Assembly (NCBI RefSeq): GCF_004125265.1
Contig: NZ_RDTE01000003.1
Location: 8,432,001-8,496,000, forward strand
DNA length: 64,000 bases
DNA from: Streptomyces lydicus
GTDB taxonomy: Bacteria > Actinomycetota > Actinomycetes > Streptomycetales > Streptomycetaceae
Reading direction: 5' to 3'
Below, in pieces: positions 48,040 to 56,306 of the stretch. Under the pieces are notes generated by a model. The model was given only the letters and a program-made list of their open reading frames with translations, had not been told where the DNA came from and did not search any database. Each line of letters starts with the position of its first letter. Positions within the stretch are counted from its first letter, which is position 1. The position numbers and the translations under genes were made by a program.

Positions 48040-49431
48040 ATGATCAGCCAGTGGCAACTGCGCGCCGCGTTCGCCCAGCGGCTCTCGGACATGTACGGGC
48101 GGGAGGTGCCCGCCTACACCACGCTGGTGGACGTCTCCCGCGCGGTCAACGAGGACGTGCTGCGGGCACAGGGCGCCGACGCCGAGCGCCTGGGATCCAT
48201 CGGCCGGGTGACCGCGGAGCGGCACGGCGCCATCCGCGTCGGCACCCCGGAGGAACTGCGCCAGGTCGCCCGGATCTTCGGCGCCCTGGGGATGTACCCG
48301 GTCGGCTTCTACGATCTACGGGAGGCCGCCGCCAGCGCGATCCCCGTCGTATCGACCGCGTTCCGCCCCGTCGACGCCGGCGAACTGGCCCGTAATCCCT
48401 TCCGCGTCTTCACCTCCCTGCTCACCCCCGCCGACCCCCGGTTCTTCGACCCCGACCTGCGCGCCCGGCTGGAGAACTTCCTCGCCGGCCGTGAGCTCTT
48501 CCCCCCGGAACTGCTCGCCCTCGCCGACCGCGCGGAGAGCGCAGGGGAGTTGCCCGAAGCGGACGCCGAGCGGTTCCTCCACCTCGCCGTGCAGGCCTTC
48601 GAACTGTCCCCCGAGCCCGTCGACCAGGCGTGGTACGCCACCCTGGAACGGATCTCGGCCGTCGCCGCGGACATCGGGGGAGTGGGCAGCACCCACATCA
48701 ACCACCTCACCCCCCGCGTCCTGGACATCGACGAGCTCTACCGGCGGATGACCGAGCGCGGCATCGAGATGATCGACACCATCCAGGGGCCACCCCGCTG
48801 GAAGGGCCCCGACGTCCTGCTGCGCCAGACCTCCTTCCGGGCGCTCGCCGAGCCCCGCGCGATGCGCACCCCGGACGGCAGCGTGATCAGTGGATCCCTG
48901 CGGGTGCGCTTCGGTGAGGTCGAAGCCCGCGGTATCGCCCTCAGCCGCGAGGGCCGGGCCCGCTACGACCGGCTGCTCGCCCGGGTCGACGACCGGGCCG
49001 CCGGTCTGCCCCCTGCCGACCGGGCCGCACTCGCCCGCCGCCTGTGGGCGGAGGAACTGCCCGACACCGAGCAGGGACTCGCCGCGGCGGGCCTGGCGCA
49101 CTTCACCTACCACGCCGCGCCGGACCGCCCACGCGACGGCAGCCGCCCGCCGGCCGGGCTCCGCGACCTGCTGGAAGGGGACTGGGTCCGGGCCGAACCG
49201 CTGGTCTACGAGGACTTCCTGCCGCGCTCCGCGGCCGGCATCTTCCAGTCCAACCTCAGCGACGAGGGCTCCAGGAACAGCGACCGGCAGGGGGCCGCCT
49301 ACGACAGCGCCTGGCTCTCCGGCGTCCTCGGCCGCGACGTCCTGGACCCGTTCGACCTGTACGAGGAGCAGCAGAACCGCTCCCTCGCGCAGGCCGCCCG
49401 GGAACTCGGACTCGACGGCACGCCCGGCTGA
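48040..49431 (+). CDS. hglS: HglS-type 2-oxoadipate dioxygenase/decarboxylase (DUF1338)
   Basis: A 463-residue protein clearly of the DUF1338/YdcJ family. Conserved segments in order are VERHGAIRVG-type (here TAERHGAIRVG), FRVFTSLL, THINHLTPR, LLRQTSFRAL, VRFGEVEARG and YEDFLPRSAAGIFQSNL. Metal ligands predicted from HglS are H62, H219 or H222, and E293; R66 is the carboxylate-binding candidate. HglS is a non-haem Fe(II) VOC enzyme that converts 2-oxoadipate directly to D-2-hydroxyglutarate with release of CO2. It starts 27 bases after the oxidase stop, with GGAAGGACG before the ATG, so they are co-transcribed. The downstream enzyme in the pathway is the YdiJ homologue in this same window. 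Confidence 0.93.
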   Translation: MISQWQLRAAFAQRLSDMYGREVPAYTTLVDVSRAVNEDVLRAQGADAERLGSIGRVTAERHGAIRVGTPEELRQVARIFGALGMYPVGFYDLREAAASAIPVVSTAFRPVDAGELARNPFRVFTSLLTPADPRFFDPDLRARLENFLAGRELFPPELLALADRAESAGELPEADAERFLHLAVQAFELSPEPVDQAWYATLERISAVAADIGGVGSTHINHLTPRVLDIDELYRRMTERGIEMIDTIQGPPRWKGPDVLLRQTSFRALAEPRAMRTPDGSVISGSLRVRFGEVEARGIALSREGRARYDRLLARVDDRAAGLPPADRAALARRLWAEELPDTEQGLAAAGLAHFTYHAAPDRPRDGSRPPAGLRDLLEGDWVRAEPLVYEDFLPRSAAGIFQSNLSDEGSRNSDRQGAAYDSAWLSGVLGRDVLDPFDLYEEQQNRSLAQAARELGLDGTPG

Positions 49432-49508
49432 TCCCCGGCCCGCCGCCTCAGCCCCCTTCGAAACCCCTCCACTCCCCTCAACACGCCTCAACACCCCAGA
49501 GGAGCATC

Positions 49509-51038
49509 ATGACCGGCATCATCCTCCCCACCACCGAGGACCTGCGCACCCGGGCCCGCGACAGCCTCGCCGCCCTCGGTGTCACCGTTCCGGAAGGCGA
49601 CGACTTCTCGGCCCGCAGCCCCATCACCGGTGACGACCTCTTCGGCCTGCGCGCGGCCACCGCCGCCGACACCGAGGAGGCCATCGCCGCCACCCGCGAG
49701 GCGTTCCTCGCCTGGCGCACCACCCCCGCGCCCCGCCGCGGTGAACTCGTGCGCCGACTGGGGGAGTTGCTGCGTGACCACAAGGGCGAGCTGGCCGACC
49801 TGATCACCATCGAAGCGGGCAAGATCCGCTCCGAGGCGCTCGGTGAGGTCCAGGAGATGATCGACATCTGCGACTTCGCCGTCGGCCTGTCCCGCCAGCT
49901 CTACGGCCGCACCATCGCCTCCGAGCGCCCCGGCCACCGCCTCGCCGAAACCTGGCACCCGCTGGGCGTGGTCGGCGTCATCTCCGCGTTCAACTTCCCC
50001 GCCGCGGTGTGGTCGTGGAACACCGCCGTCGCGCTGGCCTGCGGTGACACCGTGATCTGGAAGCCCTCGGAACTCACCCCGCTGATCTCCCTGGCCTGCG
50101 ACCGGCTGCTGACACAGGCCGCCGAGGAGGTCGGCGCCCCGCGCGATGTGCACCGCCTGCTGCTGGGCGACCGCACCACCGGCGAAAAGCTCGTCGACGA
50201 CCCCCGTATCGCGCTGATCAGCGCCACCGGCTCGACCCGCATGGGCCGCGAGGTCGGCCCGCGTGTCGCCGCCCGCTTCGGGCGCAGCCTGCTCGAACTC
50301 GGCGGCAACAACGCGGCCGTGGTCGCGCCCTCCGCCGACCTCGACCTCGCCGTGCAGGGCATCGTCTTCGCCGCGGCCGGCACCGCGGGCCAGCGCTGCA
50401 CCACGCTGCGCCGCCTCATCGTCCACCGGGACATCGCCGACACCCTCATCGCCCGGCTGACCGCCGCCTACCGGAAGCTCCCCATCGGTGACCCGTTCGA
50501 CGAGACCACCCTCGTCGGACCACTGATCTCCACCACCGCCCTGGACGCCATGCAGGACGCCCTCACCCGGGCCCAGGCCGAGGGCGGCAAGATCCTCGCG
50601 GGCGGCAACCGGCGCCTGGCCGATGCCGCGCCCCGGGCCGGTTACGCCGAGCCGGTCCTCGTCCGCGTCGACGCACAGACCGACGTGGTCCGCGAGGAGA
50701 CCTTCGCCCCCATCCTGTACGTGCAGACCTATGACACCCTGGAGGAGGCCATCGCCCTGCACAACGATGTCCCGCAGGGCCTCTCGTCCAGCATCTTCAC
50801 CCGCGATCAGCAGGAGGCCGAGCTCTTCCTGTCAGCGGAGGGCTCCGACTGCGGCATCGCCAATGTCAACATCGGCACCTCAGGTGCCGAGATCGGCGGG
50901 GCCTTCGGCGGGGAGAAGGAGACCGGCGGCGGCCGGGAGTCCGGTTCCGACGCCTGGCGCGCCTATATGCGCTCCGCCACCAACACCATCAACTACTCCA
51001 GCCGGCTCGCCCTCGCCCAGAACGTCAGCTTCCTGTAG
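49509..51038 (+). CDS. amaB: Piperideine-6-carboxylate/aminoadipate-semialdehyde dehydrogenase (AmaB/ALDH7 type)
   Basis: A 509-residue aldehyde dehydrogenase of the antiquitin (ALDH7) group. The active site is SLLELGGNNAAVVAPS (general base) and AAGTAGQRCTTLRRL with the nucleophilic cysteine; NAD binding is at VGVISAFNFPAAVWSW. The C-terminal GAFGGEKETGGGRESGSDAW, then RAYMRSATNTINYS, is the signature of aminoadipate-semialdehyde dehydrogenases. It should oxidise the aldehyde form of piperideine-6-carboxylate to 2-aminoadipate. The related pcd gene acts in cephamycin producers; no beta-lactam gene is present here. Third gene of the operon, 77 bases after HglS, with AGAGGAGC before ATG 49509. 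Confidence 0.93.
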   Translation: MTGIILPTTEDLRTRARDSLAALGVTVPEGDDFSARSPITGDDLFGLRAATAADTEEAIAATREAFLAWRTTPAPRRGELVRRLGELLRDHKGELADLITIEAGKIRSEALGEVQEMIDICDFAVGLSRQLYGRTIASERPGHRLAETWHPLGVVGVISAFNFPAAVWSWNTAVALACGDTVIWKPSELTPLISLACDRLLTQAAEEVGAPRDVHRLLLGDRTTGEKLVDDPRIALISATGSTRMGREVGPRVAARFGRSLLELGGNNAAVVAPSADLDLAVQGIVFAAAGTAGQRCTTLRRLIVHRDIADTLIARLTAAYRKLPIGDPFDETTLVGPLISTTALDAMQDALTRAQAEGGKILAGGNRRLADAAPRAGYAEPVLVRVDAQTDVVREETFAPILYVQTYDTLEEAIALHNDVPQGLSSSIFTRDQQEAELFLSAEGSDCGIANVNIGTSGAEIGGAFGGEKETGGGRESGSDAWRAYMRSATNTINYSSRLALAQNVSFL

Positions 51039-51098
51039 GCACCGGGACGGGCCCCGCGCCCGCACGCCCACGACCGCCCCCGTCCACGCCCTTGACTG

Positions 51099-51125
51099 CC
51101 CCGTCCTGCCGTGCGCAGGGCGGGG
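51099..51125. terminator. Hairpin after the catabolic operon
   Basis: CCCCGTCCTG (51099-51108) and CAGGGCGGGG (51116-51125) pair with one G-T wobble over a 7-base loop, followed by TTC. It lies 60 bases past the dehydrogenase stop and closes the operon. The rest of 51039-51441 holds only non-coding DNA with GTGCC/CCGGGGC repeats. Confidence 0.55.
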
Positions 51126-51267
51126 TTCGTCGTGCCCGGGGCGTGCCGGGGCCGTGCCCGGCACGTGCCAGGGGTGTCCGAAACCGTCCGCGGACCCGGC
51201 CAAGTGCCCGGTTATCGGGCGCCACCTGCCGTTTTTCGACAATCACGGCGCTGCGCCGGGACATCCG

Positions 51268-51296
51268 TTGACGTGGTGGGTGCCGCGGTGTGATGG
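51268..51296 (+). promoter_or_regulatory. Possible promoter of the M28 peptidase gene
   Basis: TTGACG (51268-51273), 17 bases, then TGATGG (51291-51296) resemble -35 and -10 boxes. They lie about 145 bases before the start codon. The -10 match is weak. Confidence 0.3.
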
Positions 51297-51441
51297 TACG
51301 GCGGCCTGGGTCATGGACATGCCGTTCTCGCACCGCGCTGACGCCGCCCCACGTGGCCGAGGCCGGCCGGACGAGGCGCCGCCACGGCCCGGCGCTCCAC
51401 CAGAACCTCCGTCGGTAGCACTCCCTACCCCTCAAGGAGCC

Positions 51442-53325
51442 ATGGTGTTACGAAGACTCGCGGTGGCCGGCGTCGCCCTCGCCGCCACCCTCCAAGCCGC
51501 CGTGCTGAGCCTCGCCCCCACCGCCGCGGCCGTCTCCCAGGCCGGCCCGCTGTCCCATCCGGCGGGCGCCGCGACAGCCGCCCTCGACCGGGTCTCGTCC
51601 AGCGGTCCGGCCTTGTCCAGCGGTCGGGCCTCGTCCAGCGGTCGGGCCTCGTCCAGCGGTCGGGCCACGTCCGTCGAAGGCCCCGCCGCCGCCCGCCCCC
51701 GGGCCGCCGAAGCCCCCGACATCGACGTCGCCAAGGTCCAGGCGCATCTGACCGAGCTGAACGCCATCGCCACCCGCAACGGCGGCACCCGCAAATCCAG
51801 CGGCCAGGGCTACCGGGACTCGGTCGCCTACGCCAAGGCCAAGCTCCAGGCGGCCGGTTACACCGTCACCGAGCAGCCCTGCACCTCCGGCTGCGCCACC
51901 GGGGCCGGGCCCAACCTGATCGCCGAATGGCCGCAGGGCGACGCCGCCAAGGTGTACATGTTCGGCTCCCACCTCGACAGCGTCGGGGCAGGCCCCGGGA
52001 TCAACGACAACGGCTCCGGCTCCACCGCGCTGCTGGAGACGGCGCTCACCCTCGCGCAGCAGCACCCCGCCATGGCGGCCCGCGTCCGGTTCGGCTGGTG
52101 GACCGACGAGGAACAGGGCCTCAACGGCTCCGACTTCTACGTCAACTCCCTCTCGGCCGCCGAGCGGTCGAAGATCAAGGCGTACTACAACTTCGACATG
52201 ATCGCCTCGCTCAACGGCGGCTACTTCATCAACCATCTGACCTCGGCGGCCGCCCAGCCGATGAAGGCCTACTGGGACTCCCTGGGCCTCCAGCCCGAGG
52301 AGAACACCGAGGGCGCCGGCCGCTCCGACGACTACTCCTTCGAGCGGGCGGGCATTCCCACCTCCGGATACGCGATGGGCGCCAGTGCCCGGAAGACCTC
52401 CGCACAGGCGGCCAAGTGGGGCGGCACCGCCAACCGCGCCTACGACTCCTGTTACCACCAGTCCTGCGACACCACCGACAACATCAACAGCACCGGACTG
52501 AACCGCAGTGTCGACGGCATCGCCGCCACCCTGTGGAAGCTCGCCGTCGCCGACACCACCCCGGCGAACGACTTCTCCCTGACCGCCGGCCCCGCAGCCG
52601 GCAGCGTGGACCCCGGCGCCTCGGCCACCAGCACCGTCTCCACGGCCACCACCAGCGGGTCCGCACAGACGGTGGCCCTGTCGGCCTCGGGCGCTCCAGC
52701 CGGTGTGACCGTCTCCTTCAGCCCCGCCTCGGTGACCTCCGGCGGCAGCTCCACCATGACCCTCGCCACGACTCCGAGCACGGCGCCCGGCACCTATCCC
52801 CTCACCGTCACCGGTACCGGGTCCGTCACCCACACCACGCAGTACACCCTGACGATCAAGGGCGCCGGAGGCTGCACCGCCCAACAGCTGCTCGCCAACG
52901 GCGGATTCGAGAACGGCACCACTCCCTGGACGGGCGACACCGCAGCGATCGGCGCCCATGCGGGCCAGTCCGCCCACGGCGGCAGCAGGTTCGCCTGGCT
53001 CGGCGGCTACGGCTCCACCGCCACCGAAACCCTCAACCAGTCGGTGACCGTGCCCGCCGGATGCGGCAAGGCGACCTTGACCTACTGGCTGCACATCGAC
53101 ACCGATGAGACCGACCGGGTCGCCTACGACACCTTCAAGGTCAAGGTGGGCAGTGCCACCTTGGCGACCCTCTCCAACACCGCGGCATCGAGCGGCTACA
53201 CCCAGCGGACCCTGGACCTGACCCCTTACATCGGACAGCGGATCACCCTGACCTTCACCGCCACCGAGGACTCCAGCCTGCAGACCAGCTTCGTCATCGA
53301 CGACGCGACCCTGCAGACCGGCTGA
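51442..53325 (+). CDS. Secreted M28 aminopeptidase with Ig-like and C-terminal beta domains
   Basis: A 627-residue secreted zinc peptidase like the Streptomyces griseus aminopeptidase. A signal peptide (1-30) precedes a Ser/Gly/Arg-rich spacer with SSSGRA repeats. Zinc-site segments follow: YMFGSHLDSVGAGPGINDNG, RFGWWTDEEQGLNGSDFY, FDMIASLNGGYF and the final His in DSCYHQSCDTTDN. An Ig-like module (about 378-470, AAGSVDPGASATSTVSTATT onward) and a C-terminal carbohydrate/proprotein-convertase-like module (470-627) extend the usual enzyme. It should remove N-terminal residues from peptides outside the cell. ATG 51442 follows AAGGAG. Monocistronic, with terminators on both sides. Confidence 0.9.
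   Translation: MVLRRLAVAGVALAATLQAAVLSLAPTAAAVSQAGPLSHPAGAATAALDRVSSSGPALSSGRASSSGRASSSGRATSVEGPAAARPRAAEAPDIDVAKVQAHLTELNAIATRNGGTRKSSGQGYRDSVAYAKAKLQAAGYTVTEQPCTSGCATGAGPNLIAEWPQGDAAKVYMFGSHLDSVGAGPGINDNGSGSTALLETALTLAQQHPAMAARVRFGWWTDEEQGLNGSDFYVNSLSAAERSKIKAYYNFDMIASLNGGYFINHLTSAAAQPMKAYWDSLGLQPEENTEGAGRSDDYSFERAGIPTSGYAMGASARKTSAQAAKWGGTANRAYDSCYHQSCDTTDNINSTGLNRSVDGIAATLWKLAVADTTPANDFSLTAGPAAGSVDPGASATSTVSTATTSGSAQTVALSASGAPAGVTVSFSPASVTSGGSSTMTLATTPSTAPGTYPLTVTGTGSVTHTTQYTLTIKGAGGCTAQQLLANGGFENGTTPWTGDTAAIGAHAGQSAHGGSRFAWLGGYGSTATETLNQSVTVPAGCGKATLTYWLHIDTDETDRVAYDTFKVKVGSATLATLSNTAASSGYTQRTLDLTPYIGQRITLTFTATEDSSLQTSFVIDDATLQTG
51595..51666 (+). repeat. Four 18-bp tandem repeats coding SSSGRA-type units
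   Basis: Four units of T(C/T)GTCCAGCGGTCGGGCC lie end to end at 51595-51666; the first has CC in place of CG. They code for a Ser/Gly/Arg linker between the signal peptide and enzyme of the M28 peptidase. Copy number probably varies between strains. Confidence 0.9.
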
Positions 53326-53333
53326 CCGACGGC

Positions 53334-53370
53334 CCGGAGGGGCGGGGCGGGATCCGGCCTGCCCCTCCGG
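53334..53370. terminator. Hairpin after the M28 gene
   Basis: CCGGAGGGGC (53334-53343) pairs perfectly with GCCCCTCCGG (53361-53370) over a 17-base loop. It lies between the convergent M28 peptidase gene and the small hypothetical gene and likely ends both transcripts. Confidence 0.55.
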
Positions 53371-53442
53371 TGCCACTTGCTCCAGCGCCCCCCGGGGCGA
53401 CGCCCGTCGCCGCGCCGCCAGGTACCCGGCACGGTCAGCACG

Positions 53443-53769
53443 TCAAGCGGTCGTCTCGTCCGTCGCGTAGCAGGAGGCGGTGTAACGGTCCCGGTCGCCG
53501 GTCGGCGTCCAGCCGTCGGTGCCCCGACCGGGGTCGGCGAGGTCGAAGCCGCTGTCGCGCAGTTGCGCGCCGAGGGAGGCGGCGGGGAAGCCGCTGCCGT
53601 TCGGCGCCTCATCGACGGGCCACAGCGTGACCAGCAGGGCTTCGGTGTCGCCGGTGTCGGGTTCGCTGTCGAGGCTGGCGACTTCGAGGTGCCAGCGGCC
53701 GTTGCGCACAAAGGCCTCGGCACGGTAGACGGTCCGTGCGGCCGGGGCATTCTGATGGGTCTCGGTCAT
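53443..53769 (-). CDS. Small hypothetical protein
   Basis: A 108-residue soluble protein with no signal. It begins MTETHQNAPAARTVYRAEAF and has a compact middle (RNGRWHLEVASLDSEPDTGD). A regular hydrophobic pattern and AGGAG before ATG 53767-53769 suggest it is translated, but I do not know the family. It follows DUF1206 on the same strand across a 166-base gap full of nested repeats. Confidence 0.55.
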   Translation of the reverse strand: MTETHQNAPAARTVYRAEAFVRNGRWHLEVASLDSEPDTGDTEALLVTLWPVDEAPNGSGFPAASLGAQLRDSGFDLADPGRGTDGWTPTGDRDRYTASCYATDETTA

Positions 53770-53786
53770 CCGAAGAGAGCTCCTGA

Positions 53787-53879
53787 CGTGGAGTGGGAGT
53801 GTGTCGTGGGGCGGAGTCTGCTGTGGGGCGGAGTCTGCCGTGGGGTGGCAGTTTCGTGGAGCGGGAGTGTTTCGTGGGG
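53787..53879. repeat. Nested direct repeats upstream of the small hypothetical gene
   Basis: A 25-base unit (CGTGGAGTGGGAGTGTGTCG then TGGGG) at 53787-53811 recurs with two changes at 53855-53879. Between them a 16-base unit GTGGGGCGGAGTCTGC occurs twice (53806-53821, 53823-53838). They lie 18-110 bases before the start of the small gene and could affect its expression, or be slippage products. Confidence 0.75.
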
Positions 53880-53935
53880 TAGGGGTGCCGGACGTGCGGC
53901 GATGATTCCGGGGGCGGCGGGCAGGCCTCGCAAGC

Positions 53936-54778
53936 TCAGACGTCCCGCCAGCGGGCCATGGCGCACGAGAAGGCGCCGAACAGCGCCAGACCCGCGGCGA
54001 TCGCGGCCAGCAGCCAGGGGCCGGCCGGGGTGTGGGCGAAGGAACGGAGCGTATCGTCCATGCCTTTGGCGCGGCCGGGGTCGTAGGCAACCGCGGCCTT
54101 GACGACGTAGATGCCGGCGAGGGTGAACACTCCACCGCGGGCGATGCCACCCGAGACGCCGAGCACATCGACACCGCGCCGGGCGGACCGTGACATGCCG
54201 CTCCTGTCGAGGTGCTTGTGGAAGGTGCGCAGGATGGCCCGCACCGCTATCCAGACTCCCGCCACGGCAATGCCCACCCCCGCGGCGGCCACCAGCCAGG
54301 GGCCGCCGGGCAGTTCCAGCGCCGTGGCCGTGGCATCCCGGGACTGCTGGTCGCTCGCCCCGCTTCCGCTGCCCTTCTTCCCCGCCGCGAACGACAGCAC
54401 GGAGAAGGACACCACGGCGTAGAAGACGCAACGGACGAGCGACAGCAGTCGCGTGCCGGCCTTGTGCCCGTCGGGCCCTGCCGCACCGAACACCGCCTCG
54501 GACAGGCGCCACAGGGCCATCCCGGCCAGTCCCAGACCGAGTGCCCATATCAGCACACCGCCGAACGGCCGGGCGGCGATCTCCGCCAGCGCTCCGCCCC
54601 GGTCGGCCTGCTCACCGGGGTCGCCGAACGCGATCCGCAGCGCCAGTACCCCCACAAGGACGTAGATCACGCCCCGGGCCGCGAACCCACCACGCGCCGC
54701 GGCCCGGACCGCCGAGCTGCGCGCGGCGCGACGGGCGGTGCGTCGTCCGATGTGCGGTACCGCAAGAGTCGATGGCAT
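53936..54778 (-). CDS. DUF1206 membrane protein
   Basis: A 280-residue protein with three repeated DUF1206 units, each of two membrane helices: about residues 30-110 (FAARGVIYVLVGVLALRIAF), 120-200 and 205-275 (IARGGVFTLAGIYVVKAAVA). The basic N-terminus ARRAARSSAVRAAARGGFAA is family-typical. Function unknown; the family often lies near stress or envelope genes. ATG 54776-54778 follows CTGGAGGT. No partner gene is evident, though a SpoIIE phosphatase gene lies upstream on the same strand. Confidence 0.87.
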   Translation of the reverse strand: MPSTLAVPHIGRRTARRAARSSAVRAAARGGFAARGVIYVLVGVLALRIAFGDPGEQADRGGALAEIAARPFGGVLIWALGLGLAGMALWRLSEAVFGAAGPDGHKAGTRLLSLVRCVFYAVVSFSVLSFAAGKKGSGSGASDQQSRDATATALELPGGPWLVAAAGVGIAVAGVWIAVRAILRTFHKHLDRSGMSRSARRGVDVLGVSGGIARGGVFTLAGIYVVKAAVAYDPGRAKGMDDTLRSFAHTPAGPWLLAAIAAGLALFGAFSCAMARWRDV

Positions 54779-54794
54779 CTGTGACCTCCAGAGG

Positions 54795-54873
54795 GCTTCT
54801 GCCCCGCCGTCGGGGGCGCACCCGGCCGGTCGCCGGGACCGACGAGAGCGGGTTACTTCTGCCCCGCCGTCGG
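54795..54873. repeat. 18-base direct repeat upstream of DUF1206
   Basis: CTTCTGCCCCGCCGTCGG occurs exactly at 54795-54812 and 54856-54873, 61 bases apart. The repeat lies in the 153-base gap between the phosphatase end and the DUF1206 start and may be a duplicated leader or regulator site. Confidence 0.75.
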
Positions 54874-54931
54874 CGACCCACTCCGGTTGCCGCTGCCGGG
54901 GAGGCCCCTGGCGCGGTGCGGCCCCGGCGTT

Positions 54932-56248
54932 TCACAGGACGTCTCTGACGGGTGTGCTCCAGGGGGTGGCCAGGGGCGGGTCCTCGGTGGTGTGCTCGGG
55001 GAGCCCGGCGAGGGCTTCGACCCGTGCGGGGCGGTAGGGGGTGGGGCCGCTCCACTCCAGCAGCAGGACCGTGGCATCGTCGTCGAGCCGGCCGTCGTGG
55101 TAGGCCAGATGACGCCTGATCAGGCGCCGCAGGGTCTCCGGGACGGGGAGCCCGTCGGCATGGTGCTGGATGAGGAAGTCCGTGAAGCCCGCCAGGCCGA
55201 ATTCCTGGCCTTCGCGGTTACGGGCTTCGGTGATGCCGTCGGTGTAGAGCAGCAGGCGGTCGCCGGGCTCCAGCTGTTCTTGGACCACGGTGGGCGGCAG
55301 GCCCAGATCGGTGCCCATGGGAGGGGCCGGCGGGCAGGTCAGGCTCAGTGCGGTGCGGCCCTTGCGGATGACGACCGGTGCAGGGTGCCCGACGCTGGTC
55401 CAGGTGAGGAGCCCGGTGCCGGTGTTCAGCTCGGCCAGAATGCCCGTGGCGTAGCGGCTGCAGCCGAACTGTTCCACCAGTGCGTGTTCCACGGCTTCGG
55501 CGATCTGCAGGATTCCGGGGCTCTGCCGGCGCCGGTTGCGGCTGGCGGCGACCGCGAGGCTCGCGGTCAGTCCGGCGGCCGTGTCGTGGCCCATGGCGTC
55601 GAAGAGCGCCAGGTGCACGGTCTCCCCGGCGATGGCGTAGTCGAAGACATCGCCGCTGACCTCATAAGCGGGCTCCATCACCGCACTGACCAGCACCCGG
55701 TCGGTGGCGAAGGTCCTCGGCGGCATGATGCGCCACTCCATCTCGGCGGCCACATTCATCCTCCGGCGCCGCACCAGCCGGGCATAGGTGTCGCTCGCCC
55801 CCCGCTTGCTGACGATCATCAGCGCAATCAGCCCGGCAAGGTTGCGCAGGTCCAGGGCCGCCTGGGAGTCCATCTCCGTGCCCGGGGGGCCGGAGGCGCG
55901 CAGCACGCCCAGTCGCTCGGTGCCGTCGAGCAACGGGACCCACCACTGCTCGGCCCCGGGGGTGGGGTTCGCGACCATGCCCCCGGTCTGGAACGCCCGC
56001 CCGGCGAGGGTGCCTTCCATGCGCACCACATCCGGCGGTGACGTCGTGCCGCCGCCGGCACCGGGCTCCTGGCCGGCAAGCAGGCACAGCACTTCCTGCT
56101 GCAGATCGGCCAGGTAGATCAGCACCCCCGGCCAGCCGACCCGGGCCGCGTGCTTGACGACCAGGTCCGGCACCTGTTCCAGCGTGATCACGTGACTCGC
56201 GGTGATCAGGTCACCCAGCATCCGGGCCCGGGCGGCTGCACTGCTCAT
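54932..56248 (-). CDS. SpoIIE-type PP2C phosphatase with GAF domain
   Basis: A 438-residue soluble phosphatase. Residues 15-165 form a GAF-like sensor domain (LDGTERLGVLRASGPPG). The PP2C/SpoIIE domain follows with PAYEVSGDVFDYAIAGE, LALFDAMGHDTAAGLTASL (metal aspartates), LLLYTDGITEARNREG and DDDATVLLLEW. Such enzymes dephosphorylate anti-sigma-factor antagonists in partner-switching. A sigma-B/F-type factor lies 1.3 kb away, but no kinase or antagonist gene is adjacent. ATG 56246-56248 has AGGAGAGG upstream. Confidence 0.9.
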   Translation of the reverse strand: MSSAAARARMLGDLITASHVITLEQVPDLVVKHAARVGWPGVLIYLADLQQEVLCLLAGQEPGAGGGTTSPPDVVRMEGTLAGRAFQTGGMVANPTPGAEQWWVPLLDGTERLGVLRASGPPGTEMDSQAALDLRNLAGLIALMIVSKRGASDTYARLVRRRRMNVAAEMEWRIMPPRTFATDRVLVSAVMEPAYEVSGDVFDYAIAGETVHLALFDAMGHDTAAGLTASLAVAASRNRRRQSPGILQIAEAVEHALVEQFGCSRYATGILAELNTGTGLLTWTSVGHPAPVVIRKGRTALSLTCPPAPPMGTDLGLPPTVVQEQLEPGDRLLLYTDGITEARNREGQEFGLAGFTDFLIQHHADGLPVPETLRRLIRRHLAYHDGRLDDDATVLLLEWSGPTPYRPARVEALAGLPEHTTEDPPLATPWSTPVRDVL

Positions 56249-56306
56249 TCAGGCACCTCTCCTCGGATTGCAGCTCGCCGAGCCTTCGCCCCGTGGGCTG
56301 TCCATG

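Noticed and set aside
49509..51038. Beta-lactam (cephamycin) cluster member pcd
   Set aside because: No lat, pcbAB or pcbC genes are nearby; the neighbours are HglS and an amine oxidase, which favour catabolism.
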